Source: Scilla litardierei (lineage: Eukaryota > Streptophyta > Magnoliopsida > Asparagales > Asparagaceae). Taken from it: 64,000 nucleotides of DNA. The stretch is taken from the NCBI GenBank assembly GCA_030789695.1, contig CM061142.1, positions 142,199,637 through 142,263,636 on the forward strand. The letters run 5' to 3'. Below the pieces are notes generated by a model. The model was not told the DNA's origin and made no database searches. It saw only the letters and a list, made by a program, of their open reading frames with translations. The translations under genes and the position numbers were made by a program. Below are positions 10,324 to 22,415 of the stretch, piece after piece. The first letter of the stretch is position 1; every line of letters begins with the position of its first letter.

Positions 10324-11993
10324 TGTTGGATCTGGATCTAAGCCGGGGAGTGAATAGGCTAATTAAAAATATTCGTGCAACCCACGAGAAATCACACGCA
10401 GTTATAAGCAGCAGGCAGAGTAAATAATAAGCAAACACAGATGCACAACAGATTTACCCTGGTTCGGTCGTCCCAACGACCTACGTCCAGCCCCCAAAGC
10501 AGATATTATATTAATTATACGACAGATACAACCACAAGCTAGAGCATGACCTACGTCTCTACACTCGACAGGCTCTCAGTACCCCCACAATACACGTGTT
10601 CAACACAATTAATACTAGTAAGAGCTTTCTATTGGCTAGCCCCAACTAGCCAAGTTCCTCTTGTCTAGACCAACTAGACAAGACCCCAAAACGTAACAAT
10701 GGTAAAGTTTCTCCTACTGAGATCTATACAACTGCACAAAATAATAAGGAGTTTAGAAAATCTCAGTTTGTGCAACGACAGTTGTCTCTGTCAATCATCT
10801 CGGGTCAGATCGTATCTGACAGGATGTCATCGCCAACGTCATGTCCTCGCCTTTGGAACTTGTGTCCTAGGTGACTTGGGCTCCCAAATGTTGCGGCCTT
10901 GATGTAGATGTCCCTTGAAGAGTTACGCAATGTGATGAAGCTCATCCTTGAAAATGTTGCGCAATGTATGAAGCTCCTCCTTGAAGATGTTGTGCAATGT
11001 ATGAAGCCCACTCTAGTAACTTGTGGCAATGGGCTATGGATGGAGCTCTTCTCTTGTATAACTTGCGGCCAAGGGGGTTTGTGGTAATGGAGCTCTTGGA
11101 GATGGTGATTTCCGCAAGTTGTTATGGCATGTGGAGCTCTTGGCAATGGAGTATACCCCTTTCAAACTTGCGGCAATGGAGAGGATTATGGCTTGCACAA
11201 TTGGTAAGGATACTTGGCAATGGGGCTTTGGAAAGATGCTTTGATCAATGGAGCTTTTGGTCTTAGAGATGGGAGATGCAATGAGGAAGGAGATGAGTTT
11301 TTGGCCTTGGTGAAGTTGCGCAAGGCAAGGAGTAATGGTATTTACAACTTGCGGCCTCCTCCCTTTCCCCTTGCTTTGGCAGAAAATTTTCCCCCCTTGT
11401 TTTGGTTTTTCTCTCCCAAAATCCCTCTCTTTAAATGTGTGTTTATATAGGAGAGGATGGGATATGATAGGATCAATTAGAATCCCATATTTGATGGAGA
11501 TTGGAAGGAATCCTAATTTGATTAGGATTTGAATAAATCACAAAGATATGGAGTTTGAATATGGATGGCTATGGAATTGAATTTGAGTAGCTATAGGATT
11601 TGAATTAGATCTCATTTAATCATCTTTGATTTGCATGAGATTCTCCATATCTCTCCATCTTTGACCAAGTCTCCAATTTGCATGGCATTAGGATTTGAAT
11701 GTTGCGCCAATTGAGTTGTATCAATTCAAATATAGATTTGAATTGATTTACTCCTTATCTTCTCATCTTTGACTTAGTCCAATTATTGTAGCCATATTCT
11801 CCATCTTTGACTTAGTCCACTTAAAGTGTGTATAGCAATTCCTCCATCACTTTTGGCTAGTCTCTCTTTGAGTAATAGCGAGAGTACCGTTCCTGAAAAC
11901 ACTTAAAACACACATTAAATCGTTCACACACGTTTGTTATCATTAAACACGAAGTCATCAATCATTGTATCAAACTACACATTGTATCCAACA
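10324..11993 (-). repeat. 5' LTR of the gag-only Sirevirus-like element
   Basis: TGTTGGAT to ATCCAACA, about 1.67 kb, matching 3759-5450. The primer site lies directly inside it. Internal GGAGCTCTTGG repeats at 11040-11250. No palindromic word array like those of the other Sirevirus LTRs was seen here. Confidence 0.88.
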
Positions 11994-12045
11994 CATGCGA
12001 CTTAGCTTGTTAATTTCTTTAGGATGTCGAACTGATGTTGTATCC

Positions 12046-12550
12046 CATAGATGGTGCCAACTGTTAATGCCAAAAATCGCGTTAATGGTGTGTGGGCTGA
12101 TATGGACCTCTCCTGTTGAGGTGTAGCCTCGTCAGCTGGTTACGTAGGACCCTGGTTAGTAGAACAGGGGTCGTTGATAGGCAGATTTGGTATATGGTAG
12201 TCGTTCGACCCACGGAATAGAACGAGTCTCGAGCTATTGTCGATAGTGACATGACCTTCTTGTTGAGACGTTTCATGATCTTCCTATATCACAAAGGAAC
12301 ATCAGGGGATCGGATCTGGGTCCCGACCCAAATCCCCTCCGATGCTTAAGTTAGTACGGGACTTAAGGGAGGAAGCTTGGAGCTGCCAAGATCAATCCAC
12401 GGAGGCTTATCTCGAGTCAGGCGTCACAAGTGATGTGTTGTTTTTATATATAGTTTTCACATTCATTTCATTCACGTTTTACTCCACTTCGCCTCATTTT
12501 CCGTGCCATTTTTATCGCTTTTGTTCCTTTTTACGCTTTTGGTCTCCCCG
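12046..12550 (-). mobile_element. 5' LTR piece and primer site of the older gypsy element
   Basis: On the minus strand an LTR end GGCATTAACA is followed by GTTGGCACCATCTATGGG, a variant of the TGGCGCCGTCTGTGGG primer site common in plant non-chromovirus gypsy elements. The LTR starts on the plus strand at 12062 (TGTTAATGCC). A minus-strand TATA-like CTATATATAAAA lies at about 12444-12457. The outer LTR limit is not resolved; 12550 is an estimate. Confidence 0.65.
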
Positions 12551-12559
12551 ATGCATTTC

Positions 12560-13835
12560 AAGTGAATTCAGAGAACTGTGGAGCTAAATGGCATGATAGT
12601 GAGCTTTTGGAGCTTGGTAGGCTGCATGGGAGCTTGATCACTTGGATATTGGTTGTGGAATTGGGTTTGAGATGAAGTTAGATGTGGAGTTGTGGAGCTT
12701 AATTTTGCTGGAGTGCTGGAGCATTGTGCAGATGGAGGCATTGTTATCTAGCTGAGATGCTGGAGCTTGAAGCTTTGGAGCTTGGGAAGATGAGCTTGAG
12801 ATTGAAGGAGTGAAGATGGAGCATTGGAGAGTGGGGACTTGGTTGCTGATGGAGCTTGATTAAAGCTGGAGCACTTGGAGAAATTAGCGCACTTGAGGCC
12901 TTGGACTTGGAGCTGGGAACAACAATGATATGAAGCTGGAGATGAGGAAGCTCAGAACAAGGACTCACACGGCCGTTTAAAGGACATTCATACGGTCGTA
13001 TGAATGGAACAGCCAGCAGGACCCCCATCCTACACGGCCGTATGGATTAGGACCATACGACCGTGTCACCACCCAAGTGAGAGTAGCGGAAAAATTTTTG
13101 GGCGACATGTCCGCGTGGCTCATCCATGTGGCCGTGGAATTTCTTCATCTAAGCCAAGCGAAAGCTGAAAACCATGCAGCCATGTAGCTTCAAACCACAC
13201 GGTCGTGTCATCTCACCTCAAACAGAAGCATAAGCGCGGCAGCAGCATGAAAGCGACGCGGCCGCGTGGTTTATCCACGTGGCCATTTGAAAGCGGGTCG
13301 AGAGCTTAACCCGTTAACTGCTAGGGTTGTATTTAAAGGGTGGGAGTGCCGTCGTTTGAGGAGAGCCAAGATTTAGGCTCGTTTTGCCATTCTTTTAATG
13401 TACTATTGCTTTCTTTGGGTTAGATTTAGTTTTAGATTAGTTTTAGATAGGATTTTGGGCGCTTCTTCTCATGTGTTTGTAGACGAACTTGCTTATGAAT
13501 CGATGAGATAAGTGTTTCCTTCATTTTTCCTCTCTTTATTCTGGTGTTGAATTGTTACTGTTTCTGTTGTTGCTTTGTTGTTCTTACTGTTGTTATTTGT
13601 TGTAGTAATTGTTGTTGATGTTGTGTTATTATTTCAACTTCCCCCCTTCGTTTTTATTATTACTTCATCATCTCCATGCTATCCCTTTGTTAAACCCCGT
13701 AAATCTTCGTATCCTCTCAAATCGATCAACGTAGTTAATATATAACCCCAAATCAAGCTAGTACTTGATCAATTTGCCTCCCAGCGGACGACCCATAAGG
13801 TGCTACGACGACGTCGTGTGCTTGCAGTTATAAAT
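12560..13835 (+). mobile_element. Athila-like LTR fragment
   Basis: Ends with GCTACGACGACGTCGTGTGC followed by TTGCAGTTATAAATATT. The LTR at 48069-49660 has the closely similar CACTACGACACCGTGCGC and TTGCGGTTAGAAATATT near its own end, so this is the U5 end of an Athila-type LTR on the plus strand. A TATA-like GTATTTAAAGG is at 13329-13339 and a palindromic word array lies upstream of it. No gag follows. Left and right limits are approximate. Confidence 0.6.
12967..13288 (+). repeat. CACGGCCGTG-type palindromic word array
   Basis: Dispersed copies of an (A)CACGGCCGT(G) word and variants: CACACGGCCGTTT (12967), CATACGGTCGTATG (about 12989), ACACGGCCGTATGG (about 13033), CATACGACCGTG, CATGTGGCCGTGG, ACACGGTCGTGTC, GACGCGGCCGCGTGG (13256) and CCACGTGGCC (13275). 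They end about 40 bp before the TATA-like element at 13329, the same order as in the other LTRs here. Confidence 0.7.
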
Positions 13836-14386
13836 ATTAAAGCTCTATTAGTAAGCTTTTTAGAGAAAGAAATATTAGGTGGAGTATCAAATGTCAGAGT
13901 ATCGGATCTCGTACTCCTGTTCTGTTCATCTCCTCTATATTTATTGACATCCTCAGTCATTTTAGTGACGTTGGGAGGATAACAGTCACCCATTATGGCG
14001 CCATGATCCTCCCCCCTTAATAAGAGTAACTGTTGCCCACGTACCAATTATTTATGAGCGTCCTTCGATCTCTTGCACGCTAAGCGGGAGTGCAACGGTC
14101 AAATGACACATGGGCTTTTACTGAGTTTGCTTCAGAGTTCCTTCATGGGCTTTGTGGGCTTTGGTCGCTCGCTAAACGTGTCCCCTCGAGTGTCAGCACA
14201 ATGACACAACAATACTGGTATGAAGATTGATGAGTTGTGTGCCCATTTTTGTTCCCTAACAATTGAATCAGAGCTCACGGTGTCAGAGATATACTTAGGA
14301 GGCAAAGATGAGAAACGATGTGATGCCAATTCTTTAAAGGTGTTGGCTTCCAGAGAGCATGGTCCAGCGACTCTGACTATCGTGTC
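13836..14386. other. Unassigned noncoding stretch
   Basis: Contains GGCGCCATGATCCTCC and CACGCTAAGCGGGAGTGCAACGG-like sequence that resembles LTR U3 or leader DNA, but I cannot tie it to a family. Probably leads into the copia relic that starts near 14387. No credible ORF. Confidence 0.4.
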
Positions 14387-16960
14387 CAACACAAAGTTCG
14401 AAATTGAGAAGTTTGATGTAAAGATCAGTTTCGGTATGTGAAGATGCCAAGTTTTGGATGTCTTAAACCAACTTGGTCAAGATATCACATTGTAAAAGAA
14501 GCTAACGAGCATGTCTGCTTTGGAGAGAAAAACTTTGAATCAGAATGCATGTGGTACGATCCGACTGCATCTAACGAAGGAGAAAAAATACACGTTCATG
14601 GAGGAGACAAATGCAAAGAAATTTTGGAACGAGCTTGGCAACAAGTATATGAAGAAGAACATCTAAAACCGACTTCATTTGAAGAAGAAGCTTTTTTATC
14701 TGAAGCTTGAGGAGGGGATTTCTTTTGAAAACATCTCAACTACAACAAGCTTCTGACCGACCTGAGAAACGTCAATGTTAAGGTTGATGATGAAGACAAA
14801 GCCACGATTCTCCTCAACTCTCTACCTATTGAGTAAGAGTACTTGGTGTCAGTTCTTACTTATGGTAAGGACTTAATCACATTTGAAGGAGTATCCAATA
14901 CTCTGACGAGCAATGAGTCTAGGAAGAACGATGGGACATGAGAAACCGAGCTAACGACGCTCTTACTGTGACAAAAGGTCGAAGTAATGAGAAGGGTGGA
15001 GCTTGGAAGGGGAATTTCTGATCCAAGTCCAGGGACAAGAGTAGAGGCGCTCATCGTAAGGAATTGGTGAAGGACAATGTGCTTTTTGCAAAGAAATAAG
15101 ACATTGGGTCAAAGACAATAACCAACATCGCTAAGGGCGTTGAGGTCGAGGAATGGGTATTGGTTTGTGCTTCTGAGGGCATGACATCAGATGGTTGGTT
15201 GCTCCATTCGAGCTGCTCATTCAATATGATGCCACATTGAGATTACTTTACAACCTTCTGTTAAGGGGGTAAGAGTACGATTCTATTAGGCAATGACCAA
15301 GCTTGCAGCACTACAGGCATCGAGACAGTTCGGATGAAGATGTGCGACGGTGTTACAAGAGACATCGACGAGGTACGCTTTGTTCCCAACCTAAAGCATA
15401 ACCTTATATCTCTCGGCTCACTCGAAGCCAAGGGTTGTCGAGTGACAATGGAGAATGGTGCTCTGAGGTTGACCTGAGGAACTATGATCATGATGAAGGG
15501 GAAGCGTAAAAGCAACCTCTACTACATGGATGGTTCGGTCGTGACTGGCACAACAGCTCTGACCGGAGAGGTCGACCAAGATGACTCGCTTATGTAGCAC
15601 ATGTGACTAAGTCATGTTTGTGATAATGCTTTGTAGAAGCTGATCGAAGGAGATCGTCTTAAAGGAGCCAAGACCAAGAATAACGAGTTCTGCGAGCATT
15701 GTTTCTTCGAAAAACAGATACGAGCTTCGTTTTGGACACACATCCATAGTACGAAGGGAGTACTTGACTATGTTCATACAGATGTATGGGGGCTGTGTAG
15801 GTCTGCTTCATTGGGAGGTAAACACTACTTTGTATCATTTATTGATGATTTCTCACGCATGGTTTGGGTGTTTCCTCTGAAGTCAAAAGACCATGTTCTA
15901 AACACTTTCATAGAGTGGAAGAAGCTGGTTGAGACTCAAACAGGTCAGAAAAGCAAGCGGCTCCAAAGTGACAACAGTGGAAAATACATGTCGGAACTCA
16001 TCCAGAAGTTCCGTAGATCGGAGGGGATTCAGAGAGACTTCATCGTTGGTGGTATGCCACAGTAGAATGGAGTAGTTGAAAGGATGAATTGGATTTTGCT
16101 GGAGAAAGTCCAATGCATGTTGTCTACTGATGACCTATCGCATGTGTTTTATATGGAGGCCCTGGTATACTCGACCTACTTGGTCAATCGGCTACCATCT
16201 GCTGCATTGGAAGAAAGATCTCCTTTGGATGTCTAGTCGAAAAAGCCAGTACCCGGCTATGAGTCTCAGCGAATATTGGGATGTCCGAGCAACCATACGG
16301 TGAATGAGGACAAGCTCGATGCTAAAGCCAAGAAAGCCATCTTATTAATGGTATCGAGGGATACAGGATGTGGTGTCTGACACAAAAGAAGGTGATCATG
16401 AGCAGAGACATAACTTTCAATGAGTCGTCGTTACTGAGGAAGGAGCATGAACTTGTTATGGAGACCGAACAAACGCAGATGAAGCACGTCTACTTGGAAG
16501 TTTCTAAGTTTCCAAATAGCTCGGTTACTGACTCAGGTCGATCTACACCAGAGGTTGCAGATGATGTACTCTAGATAGATGCTGGTGACATTGGTGGTTC
16601 AAGCTCAGATATTGGAGATAGCTCAGCTCCATTGACTGCATAGCCATTTGATTCCATTGGAGTTTCGAGACCGAGGCATGAGATACGAAGGCCTGCACAA
16701 TGCACGAAGATGGTGTTGTTTGCTTTCCCCGCTATAAGTATTGACATACCTACTTATTTTAGAGCGGTGGAACATTCCAAAGACCCAGACAACTAGAGGA
16801 AAGAGATGGATGAGGAGATGGAATCGTTGATGAAAAATAATACATGGGATCTGGTGGAGCTTTCAGAAGGTAAGACAGTGATATGGTGTAAGTGGGTCTA
16901 CACCAAGAAAGACGAAGCCGAAGCTAGAGAAGTTCGCTACAATCTCGCCTTGTAGAAAAT
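14387..16960 (+). pseudogene. Tork/Tnt1-like copia gag-pol relic
   Basis: Gag start KFEIEKFDVKISFGM near 14395 and a UBN2 tail (VDDEDKATILLNSLP) near 14780. A protease-like motif WLLHSSCSFNMMPH lies near 15200, where the catalytic Asp is lost. The pre-integrase zinc region is around 15600-15750. Integrase core signatures are HTDVWG (15778), SDNSGKY (15967) and NGVVERMN (16066). The start of RT (WDLVELSEGK, CKWVYTKK) lies at 16848-16910. The order gag-PR-INT-RT marks it as Ty1/copia. Numerous in-frame stops and shifts make it dead. It is cut off in early RT near 16960, and LTR-like sequence of another element follows. Confidence 0.8.
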
Positions 16961-17009
16961 GGCTATGCACACAGAGAGGACATCAACTGCAATTAAGTCT
17001 TGTTTATGG

Positions 17010-18480
17010 GGGTGAAGAATTGCTCAATTCGGATCCTATTAGCAAGTCGGGGGCTACTACCCTCGCAGGCTAGCCTAGCTATTCGTCAGATGTAGGTCAG
17101 GGGGTCACTCCACTTATGAGCCGACCTAGCTCTGCATTGGAGGTAGGTCAGGGGCCACTCCTCTCGCAGGTTGACCTAACTATTAGATCGAGGATAACTC
17201 TGAAGACCTCGTGGACCAAATCTAGCACTACAATCGGGGATTATTATTATTCTTAGAAGACCTCGTGGGCCAAATCTGGCTATACGATCGGGGATTATTA
17301 TTATTCTCAGAAGACCTCACGGGTCAAATCTGGCTATATGATCGGAGATTATTCTCAAATTATTATTATTCTCAGAAGACCTTGCAGGCCGAAGCTAGTT
17401 CTATGATTAGGAATTATTATTGCACTTAGCCGACCTTGCGGGCCGAATCTAGCTATACGACTGTGGTCACTTCTCTCTCAAGAATGTGACATCACCTGAC
17501 CTCATTATTTGTAGCGATTGAGCTCAGGAGATGAGGGCCATTAATACAACACTGATCTTATGGATAAGCTTGGCTCAGTTATTTTATGAATACTCGAGAG
17601 ATTCTTGCATTCATGGCATTTATGATATTTATGACTTAAACCATTAAGCTTTCTCACTTATGGCTTGTCAACAATATGGCGACCGTTTTCTCCCATTTAT
17701 GTTGGACATTTACCCGTCTTTGATGGAAATAGCTTGGCAGTAATAAAGGCTTACCTCGCAAATAAAAAGTCTCCCCAACAATGGGATAAGAGGGAGGGCA
17801 GGTGACTTCGGCTTCCCTTTTCTGGAATCCTCTTCTTATTGGAGATTCTCTCTCGTTAGAGCTCGGAGCTTGTTGTTTTCTCTCTTAGTCCCTCTCACTC
17901 ATTATGTTTAGGCAATTGCTTGGATAAGCTCGGGTTGCAGGAGCCTTACACAACTCCAGACTGCTTGCAAGAACAATGAATGATAAATGTTAGATAGTCT
18001 GAAATGACTTCAGACTATTTATGTATCTTCTAAACAAGACGTTCCCTGACCTAAGCACTACATGCTCTCCTTAGCTTCACGCGACAACTTCTGGCAGGTC
18101 TCCCTAATATATCGGCATTAGTTTCCCCATAGCCTTTTTAGTCACGTGCTGACTTAAGAATCGGAGCGGATTAGGTCGGACCCCAGATCATGCCCTCTCT
18201 CGCGAGCTGTTTGTGTTGCTGTCAACTTGCAGATAGCTCGGACAAGATTAGAACAGCTCGACCTCTAACTACTCAAGCTGGTCCGAATATAGTTCGAGTC
18301 TTGTAGAGACAGCTCGGAACGAGGGATAACACACACATCAGATTGGCAGAGTTACCCTTCAACAGATGGAGTATAATCATCGCTTAAGTCCTAGACACTA
18401 ATCTGAGTTGGAGCAAGACTCAACTGTTCGATTATAACTTGCGTGGGACACCCTAACATTAAGGAATTTATGTAACGGTG
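17010..18480. other. Noncoding LTR-like DNA with a short tandem repeat
   Basis: At 17180-17470 a unit of about 70 bp, with GAAGACCTCGTGGGCCAAAT then CTGGCTATACGATCGGGG then ATTATTATTCTCA, repeats about four times. Around it lie TAGGTCAGGGG(T)CACTCC repeats. The 17500-18480 part (AGCTCGGA-rich) resembles LTR U3 of a gypsy element but no partner copy is in the window. No gene seen. Confidence 0.5.
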
Positions 18481-18978
18481 AGGATCAAGCAATGGTGCAT
18501 TTCTCTTAAGTTTCTGAAATTCCTTTTCAAGTTATGTATTCCTTTTCATCATCTTCATTAAAGTTCTGTACGATTAAGGAATTTTCTTTCAATTTCTTGC
18601 CAAATTCTGTAAATTCTCCGGTGCATTGGACTCGGTTGGATCTGGAATCCAACACAATGACAGTTGGCATGGTGCTACTCGTGATCGCGGGTAGAAGAAC
18701 CGCAGTGCCGATCGGGTCAGGAAATAAAAGATATGGTGAGTCAAGACCCATATTTTACTGACATAGAGACCAATCAATAGCAAGGAAATCCTGACTCATG
18801 CAAGTATACAAAGGCTGACAGAATCTATTTTTACAATGGGAGGATACTTGTTAGTCCTGATGCTAAAAAATTAAATTAGATCTCCTCAAGGAGTATCATA
18901 GCTCATCTGTAGGGGCAATTCCGATGCATTGAGAACTATGCACCGATAGCGGAAGTCCTTTTACTTCGGGGGGGAGGG

Positions 18979-19760
18979 ATGAAGTCAGAAGTTAAGGAAT
19001 TTACTTGGGAATGTGAGACTTTCCGAAGAAACACAGCAGAGAGCGTTGCTACCCTAGGACTCCTTCAGCCACTGCCACCTCCCAATCAGATATGGGAGAG
19101 AATAACATTGGAATTTCTCCTCGGACTATCCTCTTGTGGAGGCTTCACTGTGATCTTTGTGGTTGTCGACAGATTGACCAAATACTCGCACTTCTTTTCC
19201 CTAAAGCACCGTAAACCGCAAAGACAGTTGCTCAAGTTTTTTCTGAAGGGGTTTACAAGCTTCACGGACTGTCACATACGATTATCAGCGATGTGACACT
19301 GTTTTTACTAGTCGGTTCTGGACAGAACTGTTCAAATTACAAGGAACCACACTTGCTCATAGCTCGGCCCATCGCCCGTAAAGCGACGGGCAGTAGGAAA
19401 TCACAAATAAGAGTCTCGAATGTTATTTAAGATTCTTATATAGTCTTAAGCCATGAGAATGGCCAAAATGGCCTCCCCTAGCGGAGTATTGGTTTAATAC
19501 GACAAGGAAAAGATCTACATTAACAACTCACTATGAAGCAGTTTATGGTCGACCTCCTCCCACAATGCTCTCATACTTACCTTGCACTTCAAAACTGCAA
19601 TCAGTTGATGAGGCGTTGTTCTCAAGGGAGGTAGCACCACGGTTCTTAAAGGACAATTTGGAGAAGGAAAGAGAAAGGATGTGTCGCTACATAAATACAC
19701 AGAACTGGAAGAGTATTTCAGGTTGGAGATTGAGTTTTTCCAACCATACTCGACTTTAAC
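18979..19760 (+). pseudogene. pol: Ty3/gypsy integrase and pol C-terminus remnant
   Basis: The 18979-19296 reading frame holds an HHCC zinc tail (VKEFTWECETFRRNTAESVA, its Cys residues partly lost) and the integrase core LEFLLGLSSCGGFTVIFVVV followed by DRLTKYSHFF. After frameshifts, 19540-19700 gives YGRPPPTMLSYLP and VDEALFSREVAPRFLKDNL, the typical region between the integrase catalytic core and the C-terminal GPY/chromodomain part. RT and RNase H are missing. The motif set fits the Reina-type chromoviruses. Nonfunctional. Confidence 0.75.
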
Positions 19761-20089
19761 TGCTTCCCGATGACTGCCTCTTCCAGCTGTCATCAGTTGC
19801 TACCATTAAATAGTTGGGAGTCCGGTAAATAAGATTCCAGACTACAAGATAGCAGCGACCAACGACTCTAGCGAAAGCTTCGACGGCTCTGACGAGAGTT
19901 AGTTAAGAGGTTGAGTTGTTGTAACAACAATCTCTAGGAATTGTATAAAAGCGGTAGAGTTGTAATATTGGGGATACCTGAGATCAATCCACTTAAAATT
20001 TCCTCATGTTCTCTTCAATTTATGTAATTCCTTTTCAGCCTTCTATTCCTCCTCATCATCATCATCATCAATTAAATTCCGTATAGTTA

Positions 20090-21199
20090 GGGTGTGTTTG
20101 GTTTGAAGGAAAATGAAAGAAAAGAAAAGAAAGTTAGAAGGAAAAGTATTTCCATTGTTTGGTTGGAAAGAAAAAACAAAGGAAAATGAAAATGAAAGAA
20201 AACAAAGGAAAATTTTTATTAAAACTTTTCTTTGAGATTTTCCTCTTTTTGACCCAAGGAAAATGAGGGAAAAGAGAGGTAAACTAATTTTTCACACTTT
20301 CATGTATTTATATTTTTTAGCAAATATAATTAGTTGTTATTTTTAATGAATCCACGAATTATTCATAAGTTTGTATCAAAAAATCATGAAAAATTCGTGA
20401 ATTTTTCAAAAATTTATTCGCGAATTACTCGAAAAATTCACAAATTATTCACGAATTTTCAAATAAGTCCCGAATAATTGACTAATTTTTCAAAAAAAAA
20501 ACACCTTCAATATATATTCATTTGTGAATTGTTCGAAATAGAGCATAATTTATGAATTTTTAAAAATTCACGAATAATTCGCGATCTTTTAAAAATTCTT
20601 GAATTATTCATGAATTTTATATATAGCTCGCGTATAATTCTCTATTTTCCAAATAAATTCCGAATCTTTAATTTATTTTCATGTATGCATAAATTGTCGA
20701 ATAATTCACAAATTTCTAAAAATTCAGAGTTGCTTGAAAAATCCACACATTATGCATGAATTTTTCAAATAGCTTGCGAATTATTTCAAACTTTTTAACA
20801 AAATTTGTAAATTATTCGTATACTATTAAATAACATATTATCTAGAATCGTAATATTTATAGTGTTAACGAATTATTCGTTACAATTCGCAAATTATTTG
20901 CTAAATAAATATTTTTTTCAAAATAACCAATAAGTTTTAATTTAAAAATAAAATTTTAATTTATTATGATGGTAGAATGATTTGAATTCAAAACGTATCC
21001 AGTTAAATTATTTTTTATTCATATTCAATGAGCAACCTAATAATATTAATTTCTATATTTTCCATTCAACTTTCTTCCCAATTTTCTTTGGTAACCAAAC
21101 ATGAGAAAGAATCTCATTTCCTTTTCCTTTTCTTTCTTTTTCTTTTTCCTTTTCATTTCATTTTTCTTTCTTTCCTTTTCCTTCAAACCAAACACACCC
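20090..21199. mobile_element. Tourist/PIF-Harbinger-type MITE, about 1.1 kb
   Basis: Terminal inverted repeats start GGGTGTGTTTGGTTTGAAGG and continue purine-rich for about 30 bp (5' side 20090; mirrored at 21199). The flanks are a 3-bp duplication TTA (20087-20089 and 21200-21202). The related unoccupied sequence at about 18573 reads ACGATTAAGGAATTTTC, which fits one TTA before insertion. The interior is AT-rich with many AATTATTCGCGAATT-like words and no transposase ORF, so it is nonautonomous. Confidence 0.9.
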
Positions 21200-21439
21200 T
21201 TAAGGAATTTTCATTCAATTTCTTACCAAATTCTGCAAATTCTCATGCGCATTAGACTCGGTTGAATCTGGAATCCAACAAAAATGACAGTTGGTGTGGC
21301 GCTGCTCGTGACCGCGAGCAGAAGAACCGTAGTGTTGACCGATTAATAATATCATCATCGGTCCCACAGATGAGCGTATGATGACTGATTCCCTATGGGC
21401 TGGCCAAATTTGTCGTAACAAGGATAATTTAATGTTTCG

Positions 21440-22415
21440 ACAGCACATAAGCACAGGGGAAAAAGTCCAAGTGATAAATGTAGTCTAACAGACACTTTAT
21501 CAGACGTCTGAAGAAGACTTCCCAGACGTCTGGTCCACTATATAGACGACTAGCCCAAAAGCATCAGGCATCTGATCATACAGACAACGAACAAGTTGGT
21601 TAGTGGAAAAGTTGGTCCGAAAGTCCAGGCATCTGATCTTCATCATCCAGACGTCTGGTCAACTGTTCAGACGTCTGGTGATATAAGTTTAGACGCCTAG
21701 TTAGGACTGACCATAGAAATGAGCTACTGGAAATATTAGAACGAATTTCCTAGACGTTGGATGTATATTATCTAGACGTCTGTTTTCTGTCAGTCCTCAG
21801 AGGCCAAGTTACTGGAGTTTCGGCATGAATTATCCAGACTTCTGGAGTTCATTATCCAGGTGTCTGACGAAATTTTCAGACGTCTGGAATTAGAACTTCA
21901 GGCGTCTGTTCATGATATGGTTTTGGAGAACCATATGCACGTGAGCACCAGTTGTCTAAATGCCAATCACCGGGCGCTTGTTGAAGGCTTAAAAAAACTC
22001 TTCTTTGAGTTTATGCAAGTTCTAACCCTATGACACTCAATGATATATGATCTAAAATGTTTTGTGAGTGTTAAAAATGATATTCTGCTGAGTTTATTCA
22101 AGGCTTAACATGCTAATTCAACTAAAAAGTAAAGTAAGAAAGATTTACATATTAATCCACTTCACTTCTTATTGAATGCCCTTAAGACTTCTATTGAGCT
22201 TGTGAAGTCCAACACTTTGATTTCCTTCGATCATCTCTTGACTTTCATGCTTCGTGGATTGATGTCCATGCATCAATGCTTTGAGTCATTGTCCACATTG
22301 ATATGACTTTGTCCATATTGACGATGCTCTTCTTTACTACAAAACATATGGATTAGTCATAATTGATTATGTTTATTTATCATCAAAACCATATTGAGGG
22401 GTCCAATATTCAACA
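21440..22415 (-). mobile_element. Truncated Sirevirus-like 3' LTR
   Basis: On the minus strand it starts TGTTGAATATTGGACCCC, close to TGTTGAGTATTGGACTTC of the Sirevirus LTRs. A PPT (AAAAAGGGAGAGAA) sits just inside at 22416-22430. The U3 part carries a CAGACGTCTGG array; the downstream R/U5 part is missing (left limit near 21440 is approximate). Confidence 0.7.
21488..21925 (-). repeat. CAGACGTCTGG palindromic word array
   Basis: Copies of (C)AGACGTCTG(G) and variants at about 21503, 21523, 21649, 21668, 21773, 21876 and 21898, with degenerate forms between (AGGCATCTGATC, AGACGCCTAG, AGGTGTCTGACG). Two are in close pairs about 19-22 bp apart. Same kind of array as in the other Sirevirus LTRs but with a different word. 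Confidence 0.85.

Larger units (their letters stand above)
3759..11993 (-). mobile_element. Sirevirus-like copia element, gag only
   Basis: Two long terminal repeats (3759-5450 and 10324-11993) flank an interior with a Met-tRNA primer site, a copia gag and a polypurine tract, all on the minus strand. LTR ends are TGTTGGAT and ATCCAACA; the left copy has TA instead of TG. Flanking 5-mers are CAGGC (3754-3758) and CATGC (11994-11998), a target duplication with one mismatch. No protease, integrase, RT or RNase H is left between gag and the 3' LTR. A 1.5-kb foreign LTR at 6165-7662 occupies part of that space. The element sits inside an older gypsy element. Confidence 0.85.
18480..21345 (+). mobile_element. 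Reina-like gypsy relic with repeated ends
   Basis: About 230 bp at 18485-18715 recur at about 20000-20089 plus 21200-21340: ATTCCTTTTCA, then TTAAGGAATTTTC, then TCGGTTGGATCTGGAATCCA, then AGAAGAACCG. Between them lies a chromovirus integrase remnant. The right copy is interrupted by a MITE. PPT and LTR starts are not sharply defined; TGTTGTAACAACAATC at about 19916 may begin the right LTR. Confidence 0.55.
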
